Shown here piece after piece: positions 52,738 to 63,573 of a DNA stretch of 64,000 bases (position 1 is its first letter; the number at the start of each line of letters is the position of its first letter). The DNA is taken from contig JAAKBF010000035.1 in the NCBI GenBank assembly GCA_012656075.1, positions 124,001 through 188,000 on the forward strand, in the 5' to 3' direction. Source of the DNA: Phytophthora hibernalis. Lineage: Eukaryota; Oomycota; Peronosporomycetes; Peronosporales; Peronosporaceae. Under the pieces are notes generated by a model. It worked only from the letters and a program-made list of their open reading frames with translations, was not told the DNA's origin and searched no databases. A program made the position numbers and the translations under genes.

Positions 52738-54396
52738 TTACACCAAATATTGCTCGTCCTCATCCTCCTGCTCGAAGCACCCGGTAGTGGCAACGTTTGA
52801 ATACCAGGCACCGGCTGATCGCTGGATACGTGCAAGTTGCGTGGGCAAAGCCGAGTATTCATCGATATCGCCCGTCTCATCCGTGAAGTTGACAAAGTAA
52901 AGTCCACGACGACCGGCGTAGCTGGTCCACTCGAAGTCATCCATGAATCCCCACACCGTGTATCCGATGATTGGGATGTTCTCATCGTAGATTGCCTTGT
53001 GTACCTGTTCCAAGTGTGTGCGATGGTACCAGAGCTGGTCAGGATTGTTGATAGTCTCGTTGCCGCACCAACCGTTCTCGGTCAGCAGAATTTCGGAACT
53101 GGTGTCGTGCTGGTGCATGAACCGAATAATTTGAAGGTATCCGGGTGGGTACCCGGAGTCGGTCGAGCAACTATTCGGGTCCATTATGCTGCCGTATGCC
53201 ATACGAGTACCATCGGGGTGACGTGTGTCATCTACTCCGAGATCCGTGGCCCATCCGAGCGTCAAACTTGAGCAATTCGTTTCCGAACGCTCTGAGTCAC
53301 AGTCTGTCGCGGAGTACGACGCGTAGTAGTTGAGCATCAGCAGGTCGTATGAGCTCTTGAGGACTGCACTTTGCTCGTCAGTGAAATTGGGTAGTCGGTC
53401 ACCAATTCGTTCGCGCATGACCGTGGGGTAGTCTCCAGTTGTAAGTGGGCTCAAGAACCACCCTAAGTGGAACTGGTTCTTGCGTTCGGCAGCAGTCACA
53501 TCCTCGGCAATCGACTCATTCAATGGTACGCCCCAGTCAGCATTAAGGACGATGCTGATGCGTGCCGAGCTTTTGATGGTTCTTGCATCTCGCAGCTCGT
53601 GGAATTTCTTGACGGCAGAAGCGTGTGAAAGTAGAACCACGTGAGCCACATCGTACGCATTGGTGGTCGAGTTGCCCAGCTGAGGAGGGCCGTAGCCTAG
53701 TGCAAACCCGGTGAGGATGAACGACGCAGGCTCGTTGAATGTGGTCCAGAACTCCACGTCTTGTCCAAACTCCTCGAAAATGAGCGTCGCGTAGTCCACG
53801 TAGTGGTCAACCATTGCTTCGTTGAGCCATCCGGGTGGATCGAATGCTGATTGCAGCGTGGCCGGTAAGTCCCAATGGTACAGTGTCATGACAGGCTGAA
53901 TGTCGTTGGCCAGCAACTCATCCACCAGTGCATGGTAGAACGCCAAACCTTCCGGGTTCGCCTGCATACGCTGTGTCGTCTCGTTCCAAGACATGGCGCG
54001 CGCCCACGAAATGGAGAAGCGGAAGGTACCGTAGCCGTCATTCTTCATGAGAGCGATATCACTGTCGTAGCGGTTGATGAAGTCGTCCGCCACATTGGCA
54101 CAGGGTATGCCGTTGGACGTATCACGACAAAAGTTGTCCCAGATGCTTGGCTCCTTGTTCGTAGCGTTCCAACCGCCCTCGACTTGGTAAGCCGACGACG
54201 CTGTACCGAAGAGGAAGTTCGATGGGAAGCATAGGGTCGTGTTGCTGGTACTGCTGCTGCTAGCAACAGAGTTGGTAGTGGTGGAAGGTGTCGAAGTCAC
54301 GGAAGCGTCTCCACACGTCTCGGTTGCCGACGATGGGGTCGAAGTAGCAACCACACAGGCAACCACCACGGCGCTCAAGAATCGCAACGACATCAT
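52738..54396 (-). CDS. secreted GH1 beta-glucosidase
   Basis: Intact 552-residue glycoside hydrolase family 1 enzyme. I chose the ATG at 54396 (MMSLRFLSAVVVACVVATST) because it begins a good signal peptide cleaved near SSA, and because an initiator-like element precedes it; the longer frame upstream lacks these. A Ser/Thr-rich linker precedes the (beta/alpha)8 barrel, which starts FPSNFLFGTASSAYQVEGGW. The acid/base is E222 in WTTFNEP, and the nucleophile is E440 in LLTENGW. Several N-x-S/T sites and an acidic tail (EQEDEDEQYLV) fit an extracellular or wall enzyme. Likely substrates are beta-glucosides, for example plant defence glucosides or cello-oligosaccharides; the exact specificity is not evident. 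Confidence 0.92.
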   Translation of the reverse strand: MMSLRFLSAVVVACVVATSTPSSATETCGDASVTSTPSTTTNSVASSSSTSNTTLCFPSNFLFGTASSAYQVEGGWNATNKEPSIWDNFCRDTSNGIPCANVADDFINRYDSDIALMKNDGYGTFRFSISWARAMSWNETTQRMQANPEGLAFYHALVDELLANDIQPVMTLYHWDLPATLQSAFDPPGWLNEAMVDHYVDYATLIFEEFGQDVEFWTTFNEPASFILTGFALGYGPPQLGNSTTNAYDVAHVVLLSHASAVKKFHELRDARTIKSSARISIVLNADWGVPLNESIAEDVTAAERKNQFHLGWFLSPLTTGDYPTVMRERIGDRLPNFTDEQSAVLKSSYDLLMLNYYASYSATDCDSERSETNCSSLTLGWATDLGVDDTRHPDGTRMAYGSIMDPNSCSTDSGYPPGYLQIIRFMHQHDTSSEILLTENGWCGNETINNPDQLWYHRTHLEQVHKAIYDENIPIIGYTVWGFMDDFEWTSYAGRRGLYFVNFTDETGDIDEYSALPTQLARIQRSAGAWYSNVATTGCFEQEDEDEQYLV

Positions 54397-54426
54397 TGTT
54401 CTTGAATGGACTGCGCGGTGGATGGT

Positions 54427-54441
54427 AAGTTGGAGAATGAC
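54427..54441 (-). promoter_or_regulatory. initiator-like element of the GH1 gene
   Basis: On the minus strand the site reads GTCATTCTCCAACTT, resembling the oomycete Inr/FPR element. It ends 30 nt before the ATG at 54396. Confidence 0.45.
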
Positions 54442-54763
54442 AAGCATGCTGGTGTTGCAATGGTACTTGGTGCATGATACGTGAAGTTGGTACGGTAAGC
54501 ATAAACAGTAGGACTTCAACCAAAGTACCGCTATCCTTGATTGAATCGCTCGCAATTTTTGATTCGACGCTCGCGGCAACTTTAAACCAAAAAGTGACGG
54601 AAGAAGATGTTGATACCGAGCACACCAACATACAATTCGTGATAGCACATGGATTTATCGCAATTGACAAGAAGGAGAACCTCACCTTGGTGTCAAAACT
54701 TCGTGTTGATTTACGTGCACACTGTAAATCGCTCTATATGCCATCTAAAGTCGCAGCATTCTT

Positions 54764-55879
54764 CTATGAGCGCTTGGCCTTCGGGGTCAGCGACTTGCTG
54801 TACATGCGGATCAGCGATGCCAGCATCGTGAAAGCCGACATGCCCAAGATCGCAGCAGTCTTCCACCACGCGTGGTCATTCGCGCGTTTCACGTCCTCAG
54901 TCGAGCATCCTTCAGGCAACACAACGCCATCCAGCGGGATACTCTCACTAGCAACTACAGCATTGCCCTTGCACCGCTGAATCACATCGGACGAGTTCAA
55001 CGACAAGAACCCATAGATCAACAAACAGATCGTGGCCAGAACGAAAGCCACACGCTTGCCAAACTGCGCCGAGTCCAAGTGTCGGTCCAAACTCGTGCCC
55101 GCATGACGGTACACCACCACGCGCAGCTTCGTCACCGTAAAGTCCGCATGGGTCCCTTCATCAGAGATCGGCAGGCAGCACAGCTCGCGCGAAGACGACA
55201 CCACCACCTGCCAAGTCGGGCCGTAGGCGAACGTCAACGAGTGCTGCAGCAATCCACCATAAAGCTGTTAGTTACCTCGACCGGTCAAAATTAATATCAA
55301 TTTTCATCACCTTCAAAGCTTGAGCGATCTTGGTCTCATTGTCGCCCACACCCTCGTAGTAGTTGTAGAGTGTCTTGGCTTTCTCGATCACGGTCTCCTT
55401 CATCTCGTCCTCCATGTCACTCTCAAAGACCACGATCTTCCTCTTCGTCTTAAGATCTTCACTATCTTCAGCTAGAGCTTCGTGTTCCTGCTTGGGTCGA
55501 GGAGCGACGGAAGGCGTCGTGCGGTACAGCAGCACCTTCATCTTGCTGGTCTTACTGAACAGCACCACGCAGGCTCCTTTGCGCTGCAGTACATATATCA
55601 ACAGAGACAACACCTGAACTCTCTCATACTTTATAGTCAATAAAATATGAAGATCCAAGCTCGTACGTAGCGCAGATCCACGGCAAAGTCGCCGCCCACG
55701 AGAATGTGCCACCCAGACCCCATCGTTGGCTCCAGACGCCGCTGCAATTCGGCCGCAAAGTCGCGGATGCTCGACGTCTTCTTGGCTGCATCATTCACCG
55801 CCTTCTTGGCTGCTGCTTGGAGTGCAACAGACACCACAGGTGCCTTGGACACTTGGAAGTCGGCACTGCAGAAAACCAT
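54764..55879 (-). CDS. membrane-anchored protein with two dynein-light-chain-like domains
   Basis: Exons 55879-55667, 55583-55311 and 55243-54764 join through GT-AG introns of 83 and 67 bp, all in phase 0, giving 321 residues. Domain 1 (about residues 5-95) resembles DYNLL-type light chains: KAVNDAAKKTSSIRDFAAEL, then SGWHILVGGDFAVDLRY and CVVLFSKT. After a charged linker, domain 2 (about 115-212) repeats the plan: ESDMEDEMKETVIEKAKTLY, then FAYGPTWQVVVSSS and KLRVVVYRHAG. Two hydrophobic segments follow (227-245 VAFVLATICLLIYGFLSL and 290-308 ILGMSAFTMLASLIRMY), with two Cys between, then a basic tail: a membrane hairpin. Ordinary dynein light chains are about 90 residues, soluble and single-domain. 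The ATG at 55879 could be preceded by another exon, since TTTTCTGCAG at about 55865 is acceptor-like. Confidence 0.75.
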
Positions 55880-56617
55880 TTGCAGGATCAGATATTCGAG
55901 TGAATTGACACGCACCAAGAGGGAGGGAATGAAATGACGAATAACAGGTTTTGGATATGCTGTAGGATAGGTTGTTTAATCAGTATCGATTCAAGCGTTG
56001 CCATTGCCTGTACGTCTACATGTACTTCAGAAACAACATGTCGCGTCTCACCGCCGCATACGCCTTGTAGTACTCCATTTTTAGAGCTCACGGGGCGTGC
56101 CATCTCCTGTGGCGACAACCCTTTCATTCCCAGCGCTGTTGTAACATAAGCGTTGGATCTTTCGGACGCGCCCCAAATCCTCGCTCTCGTCAACATCTCC
56201 TGATTAGACGCCGCGCGATTCACTAGCGGGGGCGTCGCGCGCTCGGCCTTCATGGCTCGTATAGCATTGTTGTCGAAGATGTTCACATAGCGGACATAGG
56301 CGCTGAGCCCTTCGGCATTGCTAAGCGCGCCAGCAGGAATTTCATTCAGCTTCAAGCGCACCCAGGCTTCATACGTGATAAGCTTCTCGCTTTGATACCA
56401 CCTGTTCAGGAATATTTATCAAAGCCCGTGATAATAGTGCCTACTTCTTTCAAACCCCGTGACAAGTTGTTTGATTGGATAAAATGTAAAAGCCATTCCG
56501 TCCGATCAATTCGGCGTACGCATATCCGGGTCAGAAGAAGCCTCTGCACCAAGCTGTAAATTTAGATTTTGTTTTGCTGATTGCTGCTCTCTTTAGTTTC
56601 ATCGTTGCTTCAAAACT

Positions 56618-58764
56618 ATGGAGCTAGCGGCTGAAGATGAACCTGGTGGCGATAGTGTAGTGATCCCTCTGAATCTTGCAACACGACATGGTCGAAGCAC
56701 TATTGGTCTTGGGGATGTATTCACCGATCCTGTTGCGTGCAAGCAATTTCTAAGAGAGCTCGCTTTCAACAACCGCAAATCGGTCATTCAAACATATTCA
56801 AGTGGGAACATGGTTAAGTGGGGGATGTAATTCACTAGAGACGGAATGTTCATGGCACGTTTGAATTACTGAAAAGCGCGAATCCAAGTCAAAGACCCGT
56901 CGGAAGTCAAAGTACAGCTACGTCCCTTCTAAGGCTTGGTATGTTAGTCGAATCAGTTTGACACACAGTGAATTTTGCATGTCAATTGCGAAGCCCTCAG
57001 CGCAACTGTTGCTGGACGTCAGAGGTTTTCAGAGTGCATTCGTTGAAGATCACAGCTCAGCATTTGCTCGCGTTGTCAATGCTTTAGAAAAAATTGAGAA
57101 CGTAAGCATGGATGGACGTAAAGCAACATTGTACAGAGCCATACAGTTACGTCTTAAGCAGACCCAAGCTCCTGATGACTACAGTTTGTTGTCTGGTTAT
57201 TTGGAAGCCTTTCAAATGCAGAATCCGAGTTCTCGGGTTTGTTGTCAGGTAGATGAAAATGGTCGATTTTTAGGTTGTTTTTTCGATTGGACCACTGGTG
57301 GAGCAACAAGCGATGATGGCCCCTGTCCTTCAAACTGACGGAACACACATGAAAAACGAAAACTACAACGGTGTATGTTTGACGATGATTGGGTTAGATG
57401 GAGATGGAAAAGTCGTTCCGTTAGCTGTGGCATTTGTTCCTTCGGAAACAAATGAGTACTTATTGCCGCAAAAATTAACCTGGCAGAATTCCCTTTGTTT
57501 ACTGATCGAGGAAAGCAGCGTGGAGCTCAGACACACCCCGCTTCACTAAACCTACGAGTTAATTTAAAGTTTTGCACGTACCACATCATCTTGAACGTGA
57601 AGGATTTGTTCAAGACTGTTCAATCGAACATTGAATGCGTCGAGCCCTACATCTATCGGCTACAAAAGTCCGATACAATTGCGGAGTATGAAGCGTCAAT
57701 AACCGTTATTGATTCTGCTTTTCCAAATAAACGATCGGTCCGGAAAGCTAACGGCGCGGTTGAGCAGCAATCTATCTGAGGATGATTCATCCGACCAGTT
57801 GGACTCGTCTTGGCAATTATAAAAGCAATGAGGCTGAGGAGCAATACCTGAAGACGAGTTGGCCTGTTGCTGATTCTTTTGGTGATTCCGTTCCGTTGCA
57901 TGGTGTTCGTACTACAAGTGCAGTAGAGGGCAGTAACAATGGACTTCTGTGGAGCGGTGTTCGAGATAACGAGGTTCTGATGGCAACAGTTTTGTTTTGT
58001 AAGGCTGCATCGGAAATTATCGCTCACAAAAGTGAATCAGCTAATCTGTGGGCAGAGCACAAGTGTAATGTCACCCCACAGCTAAACTACTATTTGAAAG
58101 CGAGATGAACAAAACTGTTAATTGCTCAGTTAGACCTGCATCCGACTCGTCCAGCAATAAATTTTACGTTGATGACGAGAATCGCGAAGAATTTGCGGTT
58201 GATGTCAGCTCCGTTTCCAAAATACAGCGGACACATGTAGTTGACTTATCATCTCATACGTGTGAGCGTTGTAGCAAACGTGAGCAGTCAAACGTACCGT
58301 GTCGGCACCTGTTAGCGACGCTAAAGAAGACGAAAAACCGCTCAAATACGAGTGTACTCTCACTTTTTCACGATTGTTACAAGGTTCAAACCTACAGTGC
58401 TGCATTCGATTCGAGAATGATACAGTTGTCTCTACTTCGTGAAGTGATCCCGTCAAAGACTGTTCTACCACCACCACTGTATAAACAAGTTGGCGGAGGC
58501 AAGCGTACCTTGCAAGATAAGTCGAAACGACAGAAGCGTATTCGCAGTAAAGGAGAACGAGCACGGAAATCACACAAGGTAAACATATTAGGTTCCACTT
58601 CAAGCCTCCCACCCGATGCACACAGTGACACTGAGGTCGATGATGCCATGGAGGAGATGAATCGATCTATCGTGGGTATGACGAAGAAAGGAAGACAAGA
58701 TTATCATTGCAGCATATGCGGCACCGCGGATGGACACAACGCCACTACTTGTCCTAAAAGATGA
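56618..58764 (+). pseudogene. MULE transposase with SWIM and CCHC fingers, frameshifted
   Basis: Begins MELAAEDEPGGDSVVIPLNL with the MuDR-like N-terminal region (RELAFNNRKSVIQTYSSGN), then DSR-like sequence. Catalytic-domain pieces are at 57298-57549 (LQTDGTHMKNENYNGVCLTM) and 57495-57779 (KFCTYHIILNVKDLF). 57782-58108 contains TTSAVEGSNNGLL. 58105-58764 holds a SWIM-type finger (CERCSKREQSNVPCRHLLA) and a terminal zinc knuckle (CSICGTADGHNATTCPKR). At least five frame changes or stops occur, so it is inactive as read. Confidence 0.78.
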
Positions 58765-59499
58765 GAAGTAACGGTGAACCTGAAGCGGGCAGCGACGTCC
58801 AGCCCGGTATATACGTAGTGGGCCAATGCCCTTTACCGAGATTATGTGCGTAACGCGAAACTCAAAGATAATACATGAATATATTAGTTCACCACAACTA
58901 CGTACCGGTACATACACTCGCCCTTGCATCATGTATTAGCCGTTTAGCAAAACATTAACTAAATCAACTTCCGACTCCGTGGCTTGATGCAGTACTGCAT
59001 CAGCTGAGTCATTTCTCGCTGGTGTGGCCACCCGAGAATGATGCTTCAGCAGCAACTACCAGTGCCTTTCGACTCGACGTCGAACTACAAGCATTAGCAG
59101 CATCTATCCATCTTTACTCGAAAAGCCTATCTTGACCACGTCGAAGAGCTCGTCGTTCGTATCGAGAAGCAGCGCCGTCTTGTAATCCTGGTCGCAAGTC
59201 TCCGTCTTCGATCCGTGAGGCAGAAACAGCGTGTGATGGCGATCTGCGTCCTTCTGACGGAAGTGGCAGTCACAAACCAGCACATGCACTTATCAATCTC
59301 AGATCGTTCACCACTCGAACTTCAAACCACGTACACTTCCTTGGACAACAGCTCACAACGCCTTGACGTCGTGCTGCTGGCATGCTGTGCAGACGCACAG
59401 GTGGAAATTGTACGTATCCGGGCGCCGCCCCGGCAACCATAGTCTGCTTGTCACTGGCTCCTGTTTCTTGTTGAGTGACCGGATACGCGCGCCGAGACA
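58765..59499. other. MULE interior, 3' non-coding
   Basis: Sequence between the transposase stop and the right inverted repeat. Short ORFs only; some could be host-derived capture, but nothing is recognised. Confidence 0.4.
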
Positions 59500-60018
59500 T
59501 TTGGTGCAGAGGCTTCTTCTTGTCGACTGACCCGGATATGCGCGCGGAGACGTACGCCGAATTGATTGGACGGAATGGCTTTTACATTTTATCCAATCAA
59601 ACAACTTGTCACGGGGTTTGAAAGAAGTTGGCACTATTATCCCGGGCTTTGATAAATATTCCCTGTTCAGTTGAAGTTTTAGGTATGTATCGTAGTTCGG
59701 ATGGGCCTTAAGCGCAGCTCCGGACAACGCCTTCATTCCCAGCGCGTTTTTGACGTAGTCGTCCGATTTGCCTGCCCAACGCCACCACTTTACTTTCACC
59801 GGTTTGGAAATAAATTCACCCTTTCTTCAGAGTCGCCGAATTCTGCATCTGCAGTCTGACCGACTCGCAGCAATCTTGCTCCCGAGACGATTGAGTGATC
59901 ATCAGTAAAGCGTCAGATGAAGTCGCTGTTAAACGCTTGATCGGGTCGGCTCCAGCGAGCGTATCGCAACAAGTGAAGAGGGCGACGACGACCACCAATA
60001 GAATTTGGGAAATCCCAT

Positions 60019-60609
60019 GGAGGAATGAATGGCGTCCAAAAGCGAATTGTAAAATGCCAGGAGCTGATATTCCATTGGATCAGAATTCCGAGCTCACGGT
60101 CTGATGTGTGCTTAGCATCATCAACATCAACATCGCGTCAGCGTGAACAGGTTTTGAGTACATGAGCATCAACATTGTGTCAGCGTGAACAGGTTTTTAA
60201 CGTGCCGGTACACTGCGCCACCTAATGAACGGCATCCACCATAGTTGGCCCTTGGATGAGATTTGAAAACGACAGCAAAACACGCCATATTTAATTAGGA
60301 GGTTGTGAATCACAACTTGTGATTGGATAAAATTTCAATCTGGGCGATCAAATTTTGTGCATAACAATCCCAAGAAAAACAGTAATGTACATAATCTAAC
60401 CCACAAAGTGCAAAAGCGCGGCAAATGTGACAGAGCCTGACCAGCACAACAAACATGTGAATAGCACAACAACTACAGTCTAGCACAGTATATATTTGGT
60501 CAGCACCATAAATTGTGATTGGAGACACTGAAATTCGAGACAGCACAAAAATAATTGGTCGGCCACAGTACAATGCATGCAGGACACAACAACGGAATGC
60601 CCGCCACTT
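60019..60609. other. non-coding interval with a short tandem repeat
   Basis: A 42-bp period repeat (aacatygygtcagcgtgaac, units at 60129 and 60171) lies here. The start of the interval is the promoter side of the split RxLR gene. No gene is supported. Confidence 0.45.
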
Positions 60610-62377
60610 TAGATTTCGCTCCGAGCCCCTCCTCCCTCATTTTGTCAACGCTACCACCACCAGTATGCCCACGTCACACGCCTGGACCCCCTATGCCGCG
60701 ACCTCTCCGAAGAAGACGCCGACATGCTGCTACTTAGCCTAAAGGCCTTCACGTCTTCTAAGAGCCAGTTAATGGCTTGCACCGTGTGTGCCTCAGCTAC
60801 TCCGCATTCGATGCGGTACAAGATCCTTCGCTGTGCATGCAAGCAATGCAAGGCAGTAGCCCCGTTTGCTAAATGCCCGTGGCGGGCCAAGATTTTGTTC
60901 TGCCAGGAAGGCAGAACAGTGAATGTAGGCGAGCTGGGCTCGCATTTTTCGCCGGCTAATCCGCGCAAGAAACCTACGGTCACTCGCTCCCAGAAGGTTT
61001 TCATACAAGCCATGACCCGTGAAAATTTCACACCGCTCCGTCTTTTACATGCGATGACCAGAAAGTTCGAGCTGGGTCTACAGGAGCTATCTGAATTGCG
61101 AAAAGTACAAAATGCTGTGAGCCACTACCGTAGAACTAAGCTTGGGGGAACGGATAGAGCCGGCGATGTGGCTTCTCATGTTGCGGCTGCTTCTTTAACG
61201 GGCCTAGAATCTGATCATGAGCCGTTCACGTTCACGTTCACGCGAAGCGTTGACGCAACTGGCAAGTTCCTCGTGGGAGACGGCTCGGACGCACGCCCAT
61301 TCATCGTTGGAGTCACTACTAAAGCTCTACATGCCTTTGTGGCCCTCCAGGCTGTGTTCGCACAGGTGGCAGGTAAGAAGATGGATGCGGTACTCATGGC
61401 AGACGCTGACAAGGCCCAATGCAACGCGGTTGCAGCCGTATTTGGATCTGTCTGCAGCTACAAGTATCTCATGTGTTTCTACCATGTGATTGCTAAAGTG
61501 CGACTAGCGCTAATGGAGCGAGCTCGTGGTCTTCCCGGGATGCAGTGGCTGAGGTGTACCGCGAACTTTATGATCTGCACTTCACAGTAACGGAGGAAGA
61601 GTATCTTTTGCGGAAGGAGCAGGTACTTTTCCGATGGGGTCAGCTTCCTGCGCTGGATGATTTCCGCAAGTACATGACCAAGCAGTGGTTTCAAGGTAAT
61701 TTCAGTAGATGGCAGCGCTATCACTCACCGCCGGGGTTTGCGACGACTAATAACCCCTGCGAGACGTTCAATTGCGCCTTCAAACGGGACTACACGCAAA
61801 AACGCAAGCTCAAGCTGGTGCTGCTCATGCAGCAAATGCGCGACTGCTGCAGTCATAGGTCCATGAGCGCGCTTCGGTTCTTGCCGAATCGTGTGTACTT
61901 GAATCGCGGGCTACTGCTCTTCGCAGAGCAGGGTTCCTTCGTGAACACGTGCATGAGCGCAGCAGTATCGGTTTCTTAATTGACAACTCAAGCGCAGACG
62001 TCGTTCGGGTTCTCGCGGCACAGCCGCCTCGATTCTATATCCCGTCACGCGGAAGGTCGGAGGAGGCACTCGAGGTAGCTGCAAAGTTCTCTGCCAACTA
62101 CTCCCGCAAGGAGGTTGAGGGTCAGCCGAGTGATGGTTGGCCAGTTGATGTGAAAACGGGATATTGCCCGTGTAAATATCATGCCAAGATGGCCTACTGC
62201 GTACACCTTCTCTTTGCACTGAGGGTGCGCAACTTCGTAGATGGCACTGGCGAAAGACTCATGGTTAATCGCAGCAGAAAGCGCCGCTGTGATGACGATG
62301 GTGGCGAGAGGTCCAAAGCTTGTACGCGTGGCACTGGACGCCCAACAAACGCTGGCCATGCTCTACAGAAAGACTGA
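60610..62377 (+). pseudogene. second MULE-type transposase with SWIM finger, frameshifted
   Basis: The open stretch 60724-61590 begins in MLLLSLKAFTSSKSQLMA, with zinc-binding-like CVCASATPHSMRYKILRCAC, then RPFIVGVTTKALHAFVALQA, MADADKAQCNAVAAVFG and KYLMCFYHVIAKVR, typical of MULE catalytic domains. After a frameshift, 61545-61979 carries PPGFATTNNPCETFNCAFKR. After another, 61949-62377 ends with the SWIM finger CPCKYHAKMAYCVHLLFAL and a basic tail. The true start probably lies upstream near 60610-60670 (LDPLCRDLSEEDADM reads in frame). It is unrelated in detail to the MULE at 56410-59661. Inverted ends were not found. Confidence 0.7.
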
Positions 62378-62474
62378 AGCTGATACATGTAAAAAGCAAC
62401 GCAAAACAAAATTAATACATTGAATAGTAAATGCTACAGAGGTGTACATACCGCTGCCGCAGTTCTCGCGTACA

Positions 62475-63170
62475 TCACATATTCAGCACCAGCCGCGCGT
62501 TCGGCGCACCATCCAACAACATCTTCACGTCCGGCTTCATCTCCGCCGCTCCTGCTTTGCCACCGCCGACGGCTTCTGCATGGCTGCCAGCACTGTTACA
62601 GCGGCCAGCTTCAGCAACACCGCTAGCTAATTCTGCTCTGCCGCCATCTCTAGCGCCACCACCGCGACCAACATCATCAACGCCACCTGTTCCTTTGCGA
62701 CCGCCTGTTCCAGTGACGCTTCCGCGGCCAGAATTTCCATCGCCGTGATCCCCGTCGCTGCGGCAAGCTCCAGCACCACCGCGAGCTCCATCACCGCCAC
62801 CGCCGGCAGCGTGCGCACAGCCGCGTCAACAGCATCATGACGACCAGCTCCAGGATCTCCGACGACAGATCCAGCCTCATCACCACGTCCTGCTCCTGCG
62901 TCGCCACCGTCTCCAGCAGCATCACATCAGCATTCGTCACTGTGGAGAGCTTCTTCGCCGTCACCAGCTCCATCGTTGCCACCGTGGCCAGCCCCAACGT
63001 TCCTACCGCGGCCATCTCCAGCAATATCACCGCCCGCAGCTCCTGCGCGGCTGCCGGTCCTTCGTCATGGTCATCTCCATCATCCCAGCCATCTTCTTCG
63101 TCGCGGCCTTCTCCTCCGCTGTCGACCCGCTTCTCCTCCTCGGTCAGTCCTTAGCCGTTAGCCTCTTCAT
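62475..63170 (-). pseudogene. Gly/Ala-rich low-complexity coding-like tract
   Basis: From an ATG at 63170 (MKRLTAKD, then a stop) the strand encodes LTEEEKRVDSGGEGRDEEDG. After frame changes near 63050 and 62805 and one stop, a glycine-rich series follows (AAGGGGDGARGGAGAC; GNSGRGSVTGTGGRKGTGG), ending NARLVLNM at 62475. A second frame of the same strand is Ala/Leu/Met-rich and also open, so which frame was coding is uncertain. The GCNGGNGNN-type bias suggests an expanded simple repeat. No function is assigned. Confidence 0.35.
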
Positions 63171-63573
63171 CTGCGTGTGACCAACCCCTTCTCCTTCTTT
63201 CTCGACTGAAGTATTGGTGTGAAACACCACACTTTCAATGTGTATCTAATGTTGCTGGAATGCCCTGTTAACAATCTGACAATCATGCGATTACATCCCC
63301 CTTCGCCTTTCGTATGCGTATGTGGCGAGCAGTGTTTTATTGTGATGTGCAGATTTTTATTGTGTTTATAATATTTTCTCGGCAAATGTATATCCATTAC
63401 AGGAATGTTGCTCTTGTCCGTAGCAAAATCGATGCATTCTAATTATATAGGACTTCATTATGGTGAATTGTGACGGCTACGGAATCTATTCATTCGGGCG
63501 TTGTGACGTTAAAACAGAACCGCGACTACATGTAAGCAATCAACACACGGTTAAAACCGCAAGGACCGGGTGC
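63171..63573. other. non-coding interval
   Basis: AT-rich sequence with no recognised feature, leading into the right copy of the 206-bp repeat. Confidence 0.4.

Larger units (their letters stand above)
56410..59661 (+). mobile_element. MULE transposon with about 145-bp inverted repeats
   Basis: A 3252-bp element with long terminal inverted repeats. The left arm, about 56410-56555, matches the reverse complement of about 59500-59661, apart from a few substitutions and two small insertions in the right arm. Ends read gaatatttatcaaagccc. It encodes a transposase on the plus strand and lies within an RxLR effector gene. Confidence 0.92.
56401..59670. repeat. 9-bp target duplication CCTGTTCAG flanking the MULE
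   Basis: CCTGTTCAG is present at 56401-56409 and 59662-59670, directly outside the inverted repeats. Nine bases is the standard Mutator-type duplication. Confidence 0.93.
55888..60018 (-). pseudogene. RxLR-dEER effector gene split by a MULE insertion
   Basis: The 5' part (60018-59671) starts with an ATG and a hydrophobic signal-like stretch (LLVVVVALFTCCDTLAGA). It then carries RLLR at 59876-59865 and EER at 59828-59820, the RxLR-dEER host-targeting arrangement. W/Y-type effector sequence follows (WRWAGKSDDYVKNALGMKAL; HPNYDTYLKLQLNR). At 59670 a 3.25-kb MULE intervenes. The effector frame resumes at 56409 with the C-terminal part (WYQSEKLITYEAWVRLKLNE; YVTTALGMKGLSPQEMA) and ends near 55888. 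The 5' part also needs two or three frame changes. It is therefore broken both by insertion and by indels, and is described here only as a relic. Confidence 0.78.

Noticed and set aside
55272..55712. Separate gene ending in MKIDINFDRSR
   Set aside because: The end is read-through into a 67-bp intron (donor GTGATG at 55310); splicing gives one tandem-domain protein.
60121..60200. CRISPR-like array
   Set aside because: Only two 42-bp units without spacers in a eukaryotic setting; a simple tandem repeat.
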